Positions 35,954-49,066 of a stretch of DNA of 64,000 nucleotides are shown here, in pieces (the stretch's first letter is position 1; the number at the start of each line of letters is the position of its first letter). Origin of the DNA: Heyndrickxia acidiproducens DSM 23148 (lineage in GTDB: Bacteria; Bacillota; Bacilli; Bacillales; Bacillaceae_C); contig NZ_KB893976.1 of NCBI RefSeq assembly GCF_000374345.1, forward strand, positions 62,001-126,000, written 5' to 3'. The notes beneath the pieces were generated by a model. The model did no database searches and was not told the origin of the DNA. It saw only the letters and a list, made by a program, of their open reading frames with translations. The translations under genes and the position numbers were made by a program.

Positions 35954-37213
35954 TTGACAACAGTGATAGCCTTTATCTTAATTTTTGGTTCACTCGTCAT
36001 TTTTCATGAAGCAGGGCATTTCATCGTTGCGAAAAAAGCAGGGATTCTGTGCCGGGAATTTGCGATTGGCTTCGGGCCGAAGATCTTATCCTTCAAGAAA
36101 AATGAAACACAGTACACGGTCCGCCTGCTGCCGATCGGCGGTTATGTGAGGATGGCCGGAGAGGATCCGGAAATGGCTGAGTTAAAGTCGGGGCAGCGGG
36201 TCGGTTTGGTGCTTGGCCAAAATGAAGAGGTTAAAAAGATCGTTGTGAACGGAAAGGACCGCTATTCCGACCTGCGCATTATTGAAGTAGAAGCGGCGGA
36301 TTTAGAGCATCAACTGTATATTAAAGGCTATGAAGATGGGGATGATGAGGTTCCACGCACATTTAAAGTGAAACGGGATGCTGTCCTTGTAGATGACCGC
36401 ATGGAAACACAGATTGCGCCCTGGGACCGGCAGTTTGCTTCTAAGTCACTCGGCAAACGCGCATTGACGATTTTTGCCGGACCGCTGATGAACTTTGTGC
36501 TGGCTGCAATTGTATTTACACTGATGGCCATTGTCCAGGGGGTGCCGGTTACAGATCCGGTTCTTGGCACTCTGGCAAAAGGCGGTGCTGCTGCCCAGGC
36601 AGGCCTGCAAAAAGGTGACACGGTCATCAGCGTTGATGGCGCGGAGATTTCAAACTGGAATGATATCGTGGAGGTCATCCAAAAACACCCGGATGAAGAA
36701 ATTACCTTTACCATCGAACGCGGCGGGAAAACAATGGATATCCCTGTGACGCCGAAAAGCGTGAACATAGATAATACTGAAATTGGCCGGATCGGCGTGA
36801 ACGGCCCGGTTGACCATTCCCCGCTGAAAATTGCCACATACGGGATCACGCAGACATATGTGTGGACGGTTGAAATTTTGAAATTGCTGGGCCAATTGAT
36901 TACAGGCGGATTTTCCATTGACATGCTTTCCGGGCCGGTCGGAATTTATAAATCAACGGAGACGGTTGCCAAAACCGGCCTCATCTATTTGTTTAAGTGG
37001 GCCGGGCTGTTAAGCATCAATATTGGGATCATGAACCTGCTCCCATTGCCGGCACTTGACGGCGGCAGACTGTTGTTCTTTGGAGTTGAGGCATTAAGAG
37101 GGAAACCGATCGACCGCCAAAAAGAAGGCATTGTCCATTTTATCGGTTTTGCATTATTGATGCTCTTAATGATCATTGTGACGTGGAATGACATTCAAAG
37201 GTTTTTCCTTTAA
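35954..37213 (+). CDS. rseP: site-2 intramembrane metalloprotease RseP (RasP)
   Basis: RasP cleaves membrane-bound anti-sigma factors and signal peptides within the membrane. The 419-residue product has the zinc-binding HEAGH at residues 18-22 in the first membrane helix, a PDZ domain (about 195-270, GLQKGDTVISVDG) and the third ligand in NLLPLPALDGGRLLFF near 362-377. TTG 35954 is chosen because AAAGGTGG lies 8 bases upstream, and it gives the expected N-terminus; GTG 35942 overlaps that site. Three to four membrane helices are present. The next gene is proS. Confidence 0.95.
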   Translation: MTTVIAFILIFGSLVIFHEAGHFIVAKKAGILCREFAIGFGPKILSFKKNETQYTVRLLPIGGYVRMAGEDPEMAELKSGQRVGLVLGQNEEVKKIVVNGKDRYSDLRIIEVEAADLEHQLYIKGYEDGDDEVPRTFKVKRDAVLVDDRMETQIAPWDRQFASKSLGKRALTIFAGPLMNFVLAAIVFTLMAIVQGVPVTDPVLGTLAKGGAAAQAGLQKGDTVISVDGAEISNWNDIVEVIQKHPDEEITFTIERGGKTMDIPVTPKSVNIDNTEIGRIGVNGPVDHSPLKIATYGITQTYVWTVEILKLLGQLITGGFSIDMLSGPVGIYKSTETVAKTGLIYLFKWAGLLSINIGIMNLLPLPALDGGRLLFFGVEALRGKPIDRQKEGIVHFIGFALLMLLMIIVTWNDIQRFFL

Positions 37214-37220
37214 CAAATGC

Positions 37221-38993
<1,773 letters not shown>

Positions 38994-39012
38994 TACAAGC
39001 GGATGAAAAGGG

Positions 39013-39043
39013 GCACCGGCTTCATGGCCGGTGCTTCTGGTGT
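39013..39043 (+). terminator. terminator after proS
   Basis: GCACCGGC (39013-39020) pairs with GCCGGTGC (39027-39034), loop TTCATG, then a broken T-rich tail TTCTGGTGTTTT. It closes the rseP-proS transcript. Confidence 0.65.
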
Positions 39044-39114
39044 TTTGTGCGCACATGAATATGCAGCAAGCGGGATGATTTTTTCGCTGGTAAGATTTTT
39101 ACGGAATGGAATCA

Positions 39115-39143
39115 TTGAATTATCGCCGCTTATTTTTTATGAT
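39115..39143 (+). promoter_or_regulatory. sigma-A promoter candidate for polC
   Basis: TTGAAT (39115-39120), 17-base spacer, TATGAT (39138-39143). It starts 72 bases after the proS hairpin and lies 41 bases before the polC ATG, a fitting distance. Confidence 0.55.
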
Positions 39144-39184
39144 GAAGTATAGACATTCATTTATTCAGGATGGGAGAGGGAAAT

Positions 39185-42100
39185 ATGATTGAAAATCCCG
39201 CCGAAAAGAAAGAACGGTTTCAAATTTTAATGCAACAGCTGAAACTGACAGATAACAATATTTACGGCTGGTTTGAAAACGGGGAAATTGAAAAGCTTGT
39301 TGTTGAAAGGCAGTCGAAACACTGGCATTTTTACTTTTTGTTGGAGAAAATCCTCCCGCATCAGGCCTATCTGATATTTTCAACCCAATTACACCATGCT
39401 TTTCAGCAGATCGCAAATGTTGATTTTTCGATTAAAACGAAGGACCCGTCCTTTCAGCCTGCGCTTGTTGCAGATTATTGGACATCATGCCTGAAGGAAC
39501 TTGAAGGCATGTCACCAATGCTGGTTTCGCTTCTTGCCGGCCAGGTTCCGAAAATAAACGGAAACAAGCTGATGGTTACCGGCCGCAATGATACAGAAGT
39601 CAGGATGCTGAAACAAAAATACGGGGCCATGATCACCGGTTTTTATGAACGTGCAGGTTTTCCTCCATTCATCTTTGAAACGGAAACGGCAGAAACGGAT
39701 ACTTCTGAAGAATTTTCCAAATTTATGGAAGCAAAACAAAAAGAAGATGAGGAACGGGCAAAACAGGCAGTGATCGAAATGCAAAAGAGCCAGTCCGAAG
39801 TACATGCAGACGATGCGCCTGAAGCCCGGGGGCCGCTTTTGATCGGGCTGAGAATTCCTCCTGATGAACAAATCCGAAGCCTTTCAGAGATTATCGATGA
39901 AGAAAGGCGCATTACAGTGGAAGGCTGCGTTTTTGACGCCGAAACAAGGGAATTGCGCAGCGGCCGTACACTGTTGACCTTGAAAATCACCGATTATACA
40001 AGTTCGATTCAAGTCAAGATGTTTTCGCGTGACAAAGAAGATGCCGCACAGTTCGCCCGCTTTAAAAAAGGGATGTGGCTGCGGGCACGCGGCAGCATCC
40101 AAAATGACACCTTTGTACGCGATTTGGTGATGATTGCCAATGATATTTGCGAAGTCAGGCCACATGTCCGCAAAGATACAGCACCGGAAAATGAAAAACG
40201 GGTTGAGCTCCATCTCCATACGCCGATGAGCCAGATGGATGCTGTTTCGTCTGTGGGCGATCTGGTCGCACAGGCGAAAAAATGGGGGCATCCGGCGATT
40301 GCGGTAACCGACCATGCTGTGGCCCAAAGTTTCCCGGAAGCATACAGTGCCGGCAAAAAAAACGGCATAAAGGTAATTTTCGGCCTCGAAGTCAATCTGG
40401 TCGATGATGGCGTACCCATTGCATATAATGATGCCCATATTTTTCTCGACGATGCGACCTATGTCGTCTTTGACGTGGAAACGACAGGTTTGTCGGCCGT
40501 CTATAACACGATTATCGAACTCGCTGCTGTGAAAATAAAAAACGGCGAAGTAATTGACACCTTTGAACGCTTTGCCAACCCGCATCATCCATTATCCAAT
40601 ACGACGATTGAGCTGACTGGCATTACAGATGAAATGGTAAGGGACGCACCGGATATCTCGGAAGTATTGAAAGAATACAATACGTGGATTGAAGATGCGA
40701 TTTTGGTTGCCCACAATGCTTCGTTTGATGTCAGCTTTTTAAATGTTGGGCTTCAGAAGGCCGGGCTGCCGAAATCCAAAAATCCGGTTATTGATACACT
40801 GGAATTGGGGAGATTTTTGTACCCCCACTTCAAAAACTACCGGCTGAACACGCTGGCGAAAAAATTCAACGTGGAATTAACGCAGCACCACCGTGCGATT
40901 TATGATACGGAAGCCACCGGCCATATCTTTTTGAAGATGCTGGATGATGCCGGAAAGAAAAACATTGAGTACCATGACCAGCTTAACCGGTATATGGGCG
41001 AAGGGGGCGCATTTAAACGGGCGCGGCCGTCCCACTGCACATTGCTTGTGCAAACACAGGAAGGCCTGAAGAATCTGTTTAAGCTCATTTCTGTCTCCCA
41101 TATCGAGTATTATTACCGGGTGCCGCGCATTCCGCGGTCGCAGCTGCAAAAATATCGTGAAGGCATATTGGTTGGCTCCGGCTGCGACCAGGGCGAAGTG
41201 TTTGAAGGCATGATGCAGAAAGATCCTGCTGAAGTCGAGGAAATGGCCCGTTTTTATGATTATCTTGAAGTACATCCAAAAGAAGTTTATGCACCGCTGA
41301 TTGAGAAGGAACTGATCCGCGATGAAAAAGCACTTGAAGAAATCATTACGAAAATTGTTAAACTGGGTGAAAAATTGCATTTGCCGGTTGTGGCAACAGG
41401 CAATGTCCATTATTTAAACCCGGAAGATAAAATTTACCGGAAAATCCTGGTTGGTTCACAGGGCGGCGCCAATCCGCTCAATCGTTATGAACTGCCTGAT
41501 GTTCATTTCCGCACGACCAACGAAATGCTGGATTGTTTTTCTTTCCTCGGGGAAGAAAAGGCGAAGGAAATTGTGGTTGAAAACACCAACAAAATTGCGG
41601 ATTTAATCGACGATGTCAAGCCGGTCAAGGATGATTTGTATACGCCAAAAATTGAAGGCGCAGAAGAAGAAATCCGTGAAAAAAGTTATCTGATGGCAAA
41701 GAGCATATACGGGGACCCGCTTCCTGAAATTGTCGAAGCCCGGCTTGAAAAAGAATTGAAAAGCATCATCGGCCACGGATTTGCGGTGATTTATTTAATT
41801 GCCCATAAGCTGGTTAAAAAATCTTTGAATGACGGCTATCTGGTCGGTTCACGGGGGTCTGTCGGTTCATCACTCGTTGCGACCATGACGGAAATTACCG
41901 AGGTGAACCCGCTGCCGCCGCATTATGTGTGCCCGAATTGCAAGCACTCCGAGTTTTTCCACGATGGCTCAGTCGGTTCAGGGTTTGACCTGCCTGATAA
42001 AAAATGCCCGAATTGCGGCACGGCATACAAAAAAGACGGCCACGATATTCCGTTTGAAACGTTTCTTGGATTTAAAGGGGATAAAGTTCCGGATATTGAC

Positions 42101-43510
42101 TTGAACTTCTCCGGGGACTACCAGCCGCGGGCCCATGCCTATACAAAGGTCCTGTTCGGCGAAGATTTCGTCTATCGCGCCGGCACAATCGGCACGGTTG
42201 CGGAAAAGACGGCGTATGGTTACGTTAAAGGTTATGCCCAGGATCATAATTTAACGATCAGAAGCGCGGAAGTGGACCGCCTTGTGCAGGGATGCACGGG
42301 TGTAAAACGGACAACCGGCCAGCACCCGGGCGGCATCATTGTTGTGCCGGATTATATGGATATATATGATTTTACGCCGATCCAGTTTCCGGCTGATGAT
42401 AACAGTTCAGAATGGCGGACGACGCATTTTGACTTCCACTCCATCCATGATAATATTTTGAAGCTGGATATTCTTGGCCATGATGATCCGACCGTGATCC
42501 GGATGCTGCAGGATTTGAGCGGGATTGATCCGAAAACGATTCCGACTGATGATCCTGAAGTCATGAAAATATTCAGCGGACCGGAATCGCTCGGGGTGAC
42601 GGAAGAACAGATTATGTGCAAAACCGGTACGCTCGGCATTCCGGAATTCGGCACGAAATTTGTGCGGCAAATGCTTGAAGATACAAAACCGACGACTTTC
42701 TCTGAACTTGTCCAGATTTCGGGACTGTCGCACGGGACGGATGTATGGCTCGGCAATGCACAGGAATTGATCCAAACCGGCACCTGCACACTGCCGGAAG
42801 TGATCGGCTGCCGTGACGATATTATGGTTTATCTGATTTATCAGGGGCTTGAACCTTCCCTTGCTTTTAAAATTATGGAATCGGTCCGGAAAGGGAAAGG
42901 GCTCCAGCCGGAAATGGAAGAGGAAATGATCAAGCAGAATGTGCCGGACTGGTACATCGCGTCATGCAAAAAAATCAAGTATATGTTCCCAAAGGCCCAC
43001 GCAACGGCCTATGTTTTGATGGCAATCAGAATCGCATACTTCAAGGTGTACCACCCGCTTTTGTACTATGCAACCTATTTTACGGTCAGGGCGGAAGACT
43101 TTGATTTGGATGCGATGATTCATGGCTCCTTATCCATCAAAGCGAAAATCGGCGAGATCAATGCCAAAGGAATGGATGCCTCGACAAAAGAGAAAAGTTT
43201 GCTGACGGTTCTCGAACTGGCGCTTGAAATGTGCGAGCGCGGCTACCATTTCCAAAAAATTGATCTGTATCGTTCAGAAGCGGACAGGTTTGTGATTGAT
43301 GGCGATACGCTTATCCCGCCGTTTAATTCGATTCCGGGACTGGGTACAAACGCTGCGTTGAATATCGTAAAAGCGCGCAAGGACGGTGAATTTCTGTCCA
43401 AGGAAGACTTGCAAAAGCGCGGCAAGGTCTCAAAAACGATTATGGAATATCTCGACAATCACGGCTGTCTCGAGTCGCTGCCGGAACAAAACCAGTTGTC
43501 GCTGTTTTAA
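39185..43510 (+). CDS. polC: DNA polymerase III alpha subunit, Gram-positive type PolC
   Basis: PolC is the main replicative polymerase of low-G+C Gram-positives. The 1441-residue product has N-terminal and OB-fold domains, a split PHP domain (LHLHTP near 342), an inserted DnaQ-like 3'-5' exonuclease (FDVETTGLS near 429, [11 protein letters not shown]), the zinc-binding motif CPNC/CPNC (about 916-960), the palm with PDIDLNFSG (about 970-978) and the C-terminal duplex-binding domain. ATG 39185 follows GGGAGAGG; an ATG five codons upstream lies before that site. The last residues (NQLSLF) resemble the beta-clamp binding motif QLSLF. Confidence 0.98.
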   Translation: MIENPAEKKERFQILMQQLKLTDNNIYGWFENGEIEKLVVERQSKHWHFYFLLEKILPHQAYLIFSTQLHHAFQQIANVDFSIKTKDPSFQPALVADYWTSCLKELEGMSPMLVSLLAGQVPKINGNKLMVTGRNDTEVRMLKQKYGAMITGFYERAGFPPFIFETETAETDTSEEFSKFMEAKQKEDEERAKQAVIEMQKSQSEVHADDAPEARGPLLIGLRIPPDEQIRSLSEIIDEERRITVEGCVFDAETRELRSGRTLLTLKITDYTSSIQVKMFSRDKEDAAQFARFKKGMWLRARGSIQNDTFVRDLVMIANDICEVRPHVRKDTAPENEKRVELHLHTPMSQMDAVSSVGDLVAQAKKWGHPAIAVTDHAVAQSFPEAYSAGKKNGIKVIFGLEVNLVDDGVPIAYNDAHIFLDDATYVVFDVETTGLSAVYNTIIELAAVKIKNGEVIDTFERFANPHHPLSNTTIELTGITDEMVRDAPDISEVLKEYNTWIEDAILVAHNASFDVSFLNVGLQKAGLPKSKNPVIDTLELGRFLYPHFKNYRLNTLAKKFNVELTQHHRAIYDTEATGHIFLKMLDDAGKKNIEYHDQLNRYMGEGGAFKRARPSHCTLLVQTQEGLKNLFKLISVSHIEYYYRVPRIPRSQLQKYREGILVGSGCDQGEVFEGMMQKDPAEVEEMARFYDYLEVHPKEVYAPLIEKELIRDEKALEEIITKIVKLGEKLHLPVVATGNVHYLNPEDKIYRKILVGSQGGANPLNRYELPDVHFRTTNEMLDCFSFLGEEKAKEIVVENTNKIADLIDDVKPVKDDLYTPKIEGAEEEIREKSYLMAKSIYGDPLPEIVEARLEKELKSIIGHGFAVIYLIAHKLVKKSLNDGYLVGSRGSVGSSLVATMTEITEVNPLPPHYVCPNCKHSEFFHDGSVGSGFDLPDKKCPNCGTAYKKDGHDIPFETFLGFKGDKVPDIDLNFSGDYQPRAHAYTKVLFGEDFVYRAGTIGTVAEKTAYGYVKGYAQDHNLTIRSAEVDRLVQGCTGVKRTTGQHPGGIIVVPDYMDIYDFTPIQFPADDNSSEWRTTHFDFHSIHDNILKLDILGHDDPTVIRMLQDLSGIDPKTIPTDDPEVMKIFSGPESLGVTEEQIMCKTGTLGIPEFGTKFVRQMLEDTKPTTFSELVQISGLSHGTDVWLGNAQELIQTGTCTLPEVIGCRDDIMVYLIYQGLEPSLAFKIMESVRKGKGLQPEMEEEMIKQNVPDWYIASCKKIKYMFPKAHATAYVLMAIRIAYFKVYHPLLYYATYFTVRAEDFDLDAMIHGSLSIKAKIGEINAKGMDASTKEKSLLTVLELALEMCERGYHFQKIDLYRSEADRFVIDGDTLIPPFNSIPGLGTNAALNIVKARKDGEFLSKEDLQKRGKVSKTIMEYLDNHGCLESLPEQNQLSLF

Positions 43511-43564
43511 GCTGCAGCTGTCCGGATGAAAGCAGGCCGTTGTAAGCGGCACAGCCTTGTTCGT

Positions 43565-43593
43565 TTGCTTTTTTAAGGATGTTATGGTATATT
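43565..43593 (+). promoter_or_regulatory. sigma-A promoter of the rimP-nusA-infB operon
   Basis: TTGCTT (43565-43570), 17-base spacer, TATATT (43588-43593) with a preceding TGG (extended -10). Transcription from here would pass through the leader terminator at 43629-43664 before rimP. Confidence 0.55.
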
Positions 43594-43628
43594 CTTTTAT
43601 GGAAATACTACTGATAAACTCTCGTGTA

Positions 43629-43664
43629 AAAGAGTGGGGCAAAACCCCGCTCTTTCGTATTTTT
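43629..43664 (+). terminator. leader terminator (attenuator) upstream of rimP-nusA
   Basis: AAAGAGTGGGG (43629-43639) pairs with CCCCGCTCTTT (43645-43655) with one T-G pair and a CAAAA loop, followed by CGTATTTTT. The T-tract is interrupted after the stem, a pattern seen at NusA-dependent terminators. It stands between the promoter and the rimP ribosome binding site, not at the end of polC alone, so it may control the operon. B. subtilis nusA is known to be autoregulated through a NusA-dependent leader terminator. Confidence 0.75.
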
Positions 43665-43690
43665 AAATCGGATTTTTTCAGGAGGTACGC

Positions 43691-44158
43691 ATGAGTAAAG
43701 TCATTGAAGTGGTGGAAGAACTTGTATCCCCAATCGTTCAAGACATGGGCCTTGAGCTTGTTGATATTGAATACGTAAAGGAAGGAAAAAGTTGGTTTCT
43801 CCGTATTTATATTGATAAAGAAGGCGGGATTGACATTGAGGAATGCGGCATTGTCAGCGAACGGCTGGGCGAACGCCTGGATGAAGTTGACCCGATTCCG
43901 CACAATTATTTTCTTGAAGTTTCTTCTCCCGGAGCAGAACGCCCCTTAAAAAAGGAACAGGATTTTGAACGCGCTGTCGGGGAAACGGTATTCGTTAAAA
44001 CATATGAAGCCGTTGACGGAGAAAAAACTTTTCAAGGGAAGCTCCTTGCTTTTAATAAAGAAACATTAACACTAGAATTAAAAGTAAAGACAAGAAAAGT
44101 TGAAAAAGAAATACCGTTTGACAAAGTGGCACAAGCACGCCTGGCCATCGAATTTTAA
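43691..44158 (+). CDS. rimP: ribosome maturation factor RimP
   Basis: RimP (YlxS) assists 30S assembly. The 155-residue product has the N-terminal alpha/beta domain ([27 protein letters not shown]) and a C-terminal SH3-like domain. The motif [14 protein letters not shown] (about 76-89) is the family signature. CAGGAGG precedes the ATG by 6 bases. It opens the rimP-nusA-ylxR-ylxQ-infB operon, the standard Firmicutes order. Confidence 0.98.
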   Translation: MSKVIEVVEELVSPIVQDMGLELVDIEYVKEGKSWFLRIYIDKEGGIDIEECGIVSERLGERLDEVDPIPHNYFLEVSSPGAERPLKKEQDFERAVGETVFVKTYEAVDGEKTFQGKLLAFNKETLTLELKVKTRKVEKEIPFDKVAQARLAIEF

Positions 44159-44230
44159 AAAGGATGCCGAAAAAGAAGCAAAGCGGCTGCAATAGGAAAG
44201 CTTCAAATATTAAAGGGGGATCAAATTTCC

Positions 44231-45367
44231 ATGAGCTCAGAATTAGTAGATGCTCTTACCGTGTTGGAGAAAGAAAAAGGCATTTCGCGCGATGTGTTAG
44301 TTGAAGCGATTGAAGCTGCGCTTGTCTCAGCATATCGCCGTAATTTTAACCAAGCGCAAAATGTAAGGACAGATTTAAATCTCGCTAACGGCACAATCCG
44401 GGTTTTTGCCCGTAAAGATGTAGTCGAAGAAGTGTTCGACTCAAGGCTTGAAATTTCACTTGAGGATGCCCACAAAATAAATCCTTCCTATGAAGTGGGT
44501 GACGTCGTTGAAATCGAGGTCACTCCGAAAGACTTCGGCCGGATCGCTGCGCAAACAGCCAAACAAGTTGTTACACAGCGTGTCAGGGAAGCAGAGCGGG
44601 GGATTATTTATAATGAATTCATCGACCGCGAAGATGACATTATGACAGGCATTGTCCAGCGCAAAGATGCCCGTTTCACTTATGTCAGCCTCGGAAAAGT
44701 CGAGGCACTTCTGGCACCGGGTGAACAGGCGCCGAACGAAACATACCATCCGCATGACCGGATTAAAGTGTATATTACAAAAGTGGAAAAAACAACAAAG
44801 GGACCGCAAATTTTTGTATCCCGTACACATCCGGGGCTGTTGAAAAGATTATTTGAAATTGAAGTGCCGGAAATCTATGACGGCACTGTTGAAATCCGTT
44901 CTGTGGCGCGTGAGGCAGGAGACCGCTCAAAAATTTCCGTCTATACCGACAACCCTGATGTTGATGCGGTCGGGGCATGTGTCGGCCCTAAAGGTGTCCG
45001 CGTCCAGGCGATCGTCAATGAACTCCATGGTGAAAAAATTGATATTGTCAAATGGTCTGACGATCCTGTCGAATTTGTTGCCAATGCATTAAGCCCGTCA
45101 AAAGTCCTTGATGTGATTGTCGACGAAAAAGCGAAAGCAACGACAGTGATTGTGCCGGATTACCAGTTATCGCTTGCAATCGGCAAACGCGGCCAAAACG
45201 CAAGGCTGGCCGCTAAGCTTACCGGCTGGAAAATTGATATCAAGAGCGAAACCGATGCCAGAGAAGCCGGGATATACCCGCATGCCGAAACTGCGCCTTT
45301 ACAAGACGAAACAGCGTCTGCTGAAGGCAGCGGCCCATTCGATGGAACGAACGAAGAAATCGAATAA
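44231..45367 (+). CDS. nusA: transcription termination/antitermination factor NusA
   Basis: NusA binds RNA polymerase and modulates pausing and intrinsic termination. The 378-residue product is the short Gram-positive form without the C-terminal acidic repeats of E. coli. It has the polymerase-binding N-terminal domain (1 to about 125), an S1 domain (about 133-200), and KH1 and KH2 domains ([19 protein letters not shown] and [18 protein letters not shown]). The last 25 residues are an acidic, variable tail. GGGGGAT lies before the ATG. Its own level may feed back on the leader terminator upstream of rimP. Confidence 0.98.
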   Translation: MSSELVDALTVLEKEKGISRDVLVEAIEAALVSAYRRNFNQAQNVRTDLNLANGTIRVFARKDVVEEVFDSRLEISLEDAHKINPSYEVGDVVEIEVTPKDFGRIAAQTAKQVVTQRVREAERGIIYNEFIDREDDIMTGIVQRKDARFTYVSLGKVEALLAPGEQAPNETYHPHDRIKVYITKVEKTTKGPQIFVSRTHPGLLKRLFEIEVPEIYDGTVEIRSVAREAGDRSKISVYTDNPDVDAVGACVGPKGVRVQAIVNELHGEKIDIVKWSDDPVEFVANALSPSKVLDVIVDEKAKATTVIVPDYQLSLAIGKRGQNARLAAKLTGWKIDIKSETDAREAGIYPHAETAPLQDETASAEGSGPFDGTNEEIE

Positions 45368-45379
45368 GGAGTGGACATA

Positions 45380-45670
45380 ATGGCGACACGAAAGAAAATT
45401 CCGATGAGAAAATGCGTTGCAACGGGAGAAATGAAACCAAAGAAAGAAATGCTGCGGATCGTGCGTTCCAAAGAAGGAGAAGTTTCAATCGATCCAACAG
45501 GAAAGAAATCCGGGAGAGGCGCGTACCTTTCGAAAGACGAGGCAGCCATCCTTTTGGCAAAGAAAAAAAACATACTTGCAAGCCATCTTGAAACTGCTAT
45601 AAATGATTCTTTTTATGACGAAATCCTTGCGTTTATTCAAAACGAAAAAAAGGAGAATAAACAAAAATGA
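45380..45670 (+). CDS. rnpM: RNA-binding protein YlxR (RnpM)
   Basis: The 96-residue product of the YlxR family has the motif [22 protein letters not shown] with the later [15 protein letters not shown], which forms a conserved positive surface. B. subtilis YlxR was renamed RnpM as an RNase P modulator. ATG 45380 follows AAGGAG; GTG 45371 overlaps that site. Its stop overlaps the ylxQ start as ATGA. Confidence 0.94.
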   Translation: MATRKKIPMRKCVATGEMKPKKEMLRIVRSKEGEVSIDPTGKKSGRGAYLSKDEAAILLAKKKNILASHLETAINDSFYDEILAFIQNEKKENKQK

Positions 45671-45978
45671 TGATGGCTAACAGGGCATTTTCTTTACTCG
45701 GACTGGCATACCGGGCAGGAAAGGTGATTTCAGGCGAAGAGCAAGTCATGAAGGAAATCCGCGCAGAGCGTGCAAAACTGGTAATCCTGTCAAAAGATGC
45801 CTCGGCCAATACGTCAAAGAGAATAACAGATAAATGCCGTTTCTACCATGTCCCTGTACATTTGGCAGAAACACGGGAAATACTTGGGAAAGCCATCGGG
45901 AAAGAGGCAAGAGTTGTTGCCGCAGTCACGGATCATGGCTTTGCGCATAAGCTTGCCCAGTTACTCGATGAATCATAG
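45667..45978 (+). CDS. ylxQ: L7Ae-type ribosomal protein YlxQ
   Basis: The 103-residue product is an L7Ae/L30e/S12e-family protein that binds kink-turn RNA. Signatures include [18 protein letters not shown] (about 10-27) and [17 protein letters not shown] (about 36-52). The function in Bacillus is not settled; K-turn binding is family knowledge. The start at 45667 overlaps ylxR as ATGA. infB follows after 14 bases. Confidence 0.94.
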   Translation: MMMANRAFSLLGLAYRAGKVISGEEQVMKEIRAERAKLVILSKDASANTSKRITDKCRFYHVPVHLAETREILGKAIGKEARVVAAVTDHGFAHKLAQLLDES

Positions 45979-45992
45979 GTGGGGGTGACGAT

Positions 45993-48341
45993 ATGAGCAA
46001 ATTACGTATTTATGAATATGCGAAAGCTCATCATACATCAAGTAAAGAAATTATCACGAAATTAAAACAAATGAATATAGAGGTATCCAATCATATGTCA
46101 ATGATTGATGGGGAAACTGTAAACAGGCTGGATGCTTTATACGGTGCAAAGAAACAAAACCCGAATCAAAATACGGGTAAACAAAATGCACAGAAAAATC
46201 CGGCACAACAGGTGAAATCTGCAAAAACGCAGCCCGCAAACCGCGACCGCAATGCAAATGACGGGAAGCAAAAACAAAAGGGCAATCAGAATCAAAACCA
46301 AAGCCCGAACAAAAATCAAAACCAAAACCGGAATCAAAGCCAAAATCAAAACCAGGGCCGGAGTCAAAGCCAAGGACAAAATCAAAATCAAAACCAAGGC
46401 CGGAATCAAAGCCAAGGACAAAATCAAAACCAAAACCGGAATCAAAACCAGAATCGCAACCAGGGAAACGGCCCGGCAAGAAAGCAAACACGGAATAACA
46501 CAAAACCTTATAACCAGCAAAAGAGAAACAAAAAAAATAGAAACGCCAAACCGCAAACAACACCGCCTGTCCAAAAGAAAAAAGAACTGCCGGAAAAAAT
46601 TACGTTTACAGAATCTTTGACTGTGGCAGAACTTGCAAAGAAACTAAACCGCGAGCCTTCCGAAATTATCAAAAAACTATTCCTGCTTGGCGTTGCTGCA
46701 ACCATCAACCAGCAGCTGGATAAAGATGCCATTGAATTGATTGCTTCCGAATATGGGGTAGAAGTGGAAGAAGAAGTCGTAGTCGACCAAACCGATTTGG
46801 AAACTTACTTTACGGAAGACCGTGAAGAAGACCTTACCGCCCGGCCGCCGGTTGTAACCATTATGGGCCACGTTGACCATGGGAAAACAACGACGCTCGA
46901 TTCAATCCGCCATACGAAAGTGACCGCGGGTGAGGCAGGCGGCATTACACAGCATATCGGTGCTTATCAAGTGCGTGTCAATGGCAAGAAAATTACATTC
47001 CTTGACACACCGGGGCATGCTGCTTTCACTACAATGCGTGCACGCGGCGCCCAGGTAACCGACATCACAATCCTGGTTGTCGCTGCTGATGATGGCGTGA
47101 AGCCGCAGACGGTAGAAGCGATTAACCATGCGAAAGCGGCAAATGTGCCCATCATTGTGGCCGTCAATAAAATTGACAAACCGACTGCAAGCCCTGAAAG
47201 AGTCATGCAGGAATTGACCGAATACGGGCTGGTTCCGGAAGACTGGGGCGGCGACACGATTTTTGTCCCGATTTCAGCTTTAACCGGTGAAGGGATCGAT
47301 AACCTGCTGGAAATGATTCTGCTTGTCAGCGAAGTAGAGGAATTAAAAGCAAATCCAAATCGGCGGGCTGTTGGATCGGTCATTGAAGCACGCCTTGACA
47401 AAGGCCGCGGCCCGGTTGCCACACTGCTTGTTCAAAACGGAACTTTGCATGTCGGTGATCCGATCGTAGTCGGGCATACATTTGGCCGTGTGCGCGCAAT
47501 GGTCAATGATCTTGGCCGCCGCGTCAAAGAAGCAGGCCCGTCCACCCCGGTGGAAATAACCGGCCTCAATGATGTGCCGGAAGCCGGCGACCATTTTGTT
47601 GTCTTTGCGGATGAGAAAACTGCCCGCCAGATCGGGGAAGCAAGGAACCAGCAGGCTGTTCAGGCCCACCGTAAAGAAACAGCACACATCAGCCTTGACA
47701 CTTTGTTTGAACAAATGAAGCAAGGGGAAATGAAAGAACTGAATGTGATCGTAAAAGCGGATGTTCAGGGTTCAGTAGAAGCTTTAGCCAGCGCTTTGCA
47801 AAAAATTGATGTGGAAGGCGTTAATATTAAAGTGATCCACACGGGTGTTGGCGCGATTAATGAATCCGACGTGACATTGGCCTCCGCTTCCAACGCGATT
47901 ATTATCGGCTTTAACGTCCGCCCGGATGTCAATGCAAAACGGGCTGCGGAAGCAGAAAAGGTGGATATCCGCCTGCACCGCATTATTTATAAAGCGATTG
48001 AAGAAATTGAAGCGGCGATGAAAGGGATGCTTGATCCTGAATTTGAAGAAAAAATCATCGGCCAGATTGAAGTCCGGCAAACGTTCAAAGTATCCAAGAT
48101 CGGTACGATTGCCGGCGGCTATGTTACAGATGGGAAAGTGACCCGTGACAGCGGCGTGCGCATCATTCGTGACGGTGTTGTCATTTTTGAAGGCGAAATT
48201 GATACATTGAAACGTTTTAAAGATGATGTGAAGGAAGTCAGCCAGGGTTACGAATGCGGGATTACCATCAAGAATTATAACGATATTAAAGAGGGCGACG
48301 TCATTGAATCGTTCATCATGGAAGAAGTCGAAAGAAAATGA
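45993..48341 (+). CDS. infB: translation initiation factor IF-2
   Basis: IF-2 is the GTPase that delivers initiator tRNA. The 782-residue product has an N-terminal IF2N helix, a very N/Q-rich disordered linker at about 90-165 built of [10 protein letters not shown]-like units, a second IF2N domain ([16 protein letters not shown]), the G domain (GHVDHGKTT near 292, NKID near 392), and C-terminal domains II to IV. The N/Q tract reads as near-tandem 24-base repeats in DNA (46280-46465). Family N-terminal regions are known to vary. GGTGGGGGTG precedes the ATG. Confidence 0.98.
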   Translation: MSKLRIYEYAKAHHTSSKEIITKLKQMNIEVSNHMSMIDGETVNRLDALYGAKKQNPNQNTGKQNAQKNPAQQVKSAKTQPANRDRNANDGKQKQKGNQNQNQSPNKNQNQNRNQSQNQNQGRSQSQGQNQNQNQGRNQSQGQNQNQNRNQNQNRNQGNGPARKQTRNNTKPYNQQKRNKKNRNAKPQTTPPVQKKKELPEKITFTESLTVAELAKKLNREPSEIIKKLFLLGVAATINQQLDKDAIELIASEYGVEVEEEVVVDQTDLETYFTEDREEDLTARPPVVTIMGHVDHGKTTTLDSIRHTKVTAGEAGGITQHIGAYQVRVNGKKITFLDTPGHAAFTTMRARGAQVTDITILVVAADDGVKPQTVEAINHAKAANVPIIVAVNKIDKPTASPERVMQELTEYGLVPEDWGGDTIFVPISALTGEGIDNLLEMILLVSEVEELKANPNRRAVGSVIEARLDKGRGPVATLLVQNGTLHVGDPIVVGHTFGRVRAMVNDLGRRVKEAGPSTPVEITGLNDVPEAGDHFVVFADEKTARQIGEARNQQAVQAHRKETAHISLDTLFEQMKQGEMKELNVIVKADVQGSVEALASALQKIDVEGVNIKVIHTGVGAINESDVTLASASNAIIIGFNVRPDVNAKRAAEAEKVDIRLHRIIYKAIEEIEAAMKGMLDPEFEEKIIGQIEVRQTFKVSKIGTIAGGYVTDGKVTRDSGVRIIRDGVVIFEGEIDTLKRFKDDVKEVSQGYECGITIKNYNDIKEGDVIESFIMEEVERK
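46280..46465 (+). repeat. tandem-like N/Q-coding repeats inside infB
   Basis: The segment is built from repeated AATCAAAACCAA and AGCCAAGGACAA-type units, in frame and coding Asn-Gln-Asn-Gln with Arg and Ser-Gln interruptions. Two nearly identical copies of the stretch coding [13 protein letters not shown] occur. It is internal to the gene and keeps the reading frame. Confidence 0.85.
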
Positions 48342-48616
48342 TTGGAAGCGTCCAATGTGAATTTCACATTCACGGCGCCCATTCATTAAAGGAAAAGCGG
48401 GCCGTCCTGCAAAGGGTGCTGACACGGCTCAAGCAAAAATATAATGTGGCGGCCGGCGAGATGGCTTACCAGGACATCTGGCAGCGAACCGTGATCGAAG
48501 TGGTTACGGTCGCTTCGAGCCAGGCCGCTTGCGAAAAAGAATTGCAAAGAGCGATTAAGTTCCTTGACACATTTCCGGAATGGGAGCGTCTCGGGACAAA
48601 CTATGAATGGCTATAA
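48338..48616 (+). CDS. ylxP: DUF503 family protein YlxP
   Basis: The 92-residue product starts [26 protein letters not shown], the DUF503 signature. The family folds as a small alpha/beta domain of unknown role; its constant place between infB and rbfA suggests a link to ribosome assembly, which is inference. The ATG overlaps the infB stop as ATGA. rbfA follows after 15 bases. Confidence 0.92.
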   Translation: MIGSVQCEFHIHGAHSLKEKRAVLQRVLTRLKQKYNVAAGEMAYQDIWQRTVIEVVTVASSQAACEKELQRAIKFLDTFPEWERLGTNYEWL

Positions 48617-48631
48617 AATGAGGTGTGACAG

Positions 48632-48979
48632 ATGAGTCTTCGTGCGAACAGGGTTGGCGAGCAAATGAAAAAAGAACTGAGCGATATCATCGGAAGAAAA
48701 CTGAAAGATCCCCGCATCGGTTTTGTGACGGTCACAGATGTTGAGGTGACAGGGGATCTCCAGCAGGCAAAAGTGTACATCACCGTTCTTGGCGATGAAG
48801 AGCAAAGAAAAAATTCACTGGCCGCCCTTGAAAAAGCAAAAGGTTTTATCCGCTCCGAAGTCGGCCAGCGGATCCGTTTGCGGAAAACGCCTGAACTGTT
48901 ATTTGAAATGGATGAATCGATTGATTATGGCAATCGCATTGATACATTATTGAAAAAGCTGCATGACGGCGAAAAGTAA
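48632..48979 (+). CDS. rbfA: 30S ribosome-binding factor RbfA
   Basis: RbfA matures the 30S subunit and 16S rRNA ends. The 115-residue product has the KH-like fold with [40 protein letters not shown] at the start, and the conserved [21 protein letters not shown] near the end. AGGTGTG precedes the ATG. A strong terminator lies 8 bases after its stop. Confidence 0.98.
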   Translation: MSLRANRVGEQMKKELSDIIGRKLKDPRIGFVTVTDVEVTGDLQQAKVYITVLGDEEQRKNSLAALEKAKGFIRSEVGQRIRLRKTPELLFEMDESIDYGNRIDTLLKKLHDGEK

Positions 48980-48986
48980 GGAGTGA

Positions 48987-49021
48987 AGGAAACTGGATGC
49001 TGCATTCAGTTTCCTTTTTTT
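48987..49021 (+). terminator. terminator between rbfA and truB
   Basis: GGAAACTG (48988-48995) pairs with CAGTTTCC (49007-49014), extended by an AT pair inside, followed by seven T residues. A canonical intrinsic terminator that partly or fully separates truB-ribF from the infB operon. Confidence 0.88.
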
Positions 49022-49066
49022 CAGGATAAGGATTCATGTTTTGATATTGGAAAGGAAGTGGCGCAG

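Noticed and set aside
46280-46465. Regular repeats resembling a CRISPR-like array
   Set aside because: The repeats are in frame within infB, code for Asn/Gln-rich residues and have no spacers or nearby cas genes.
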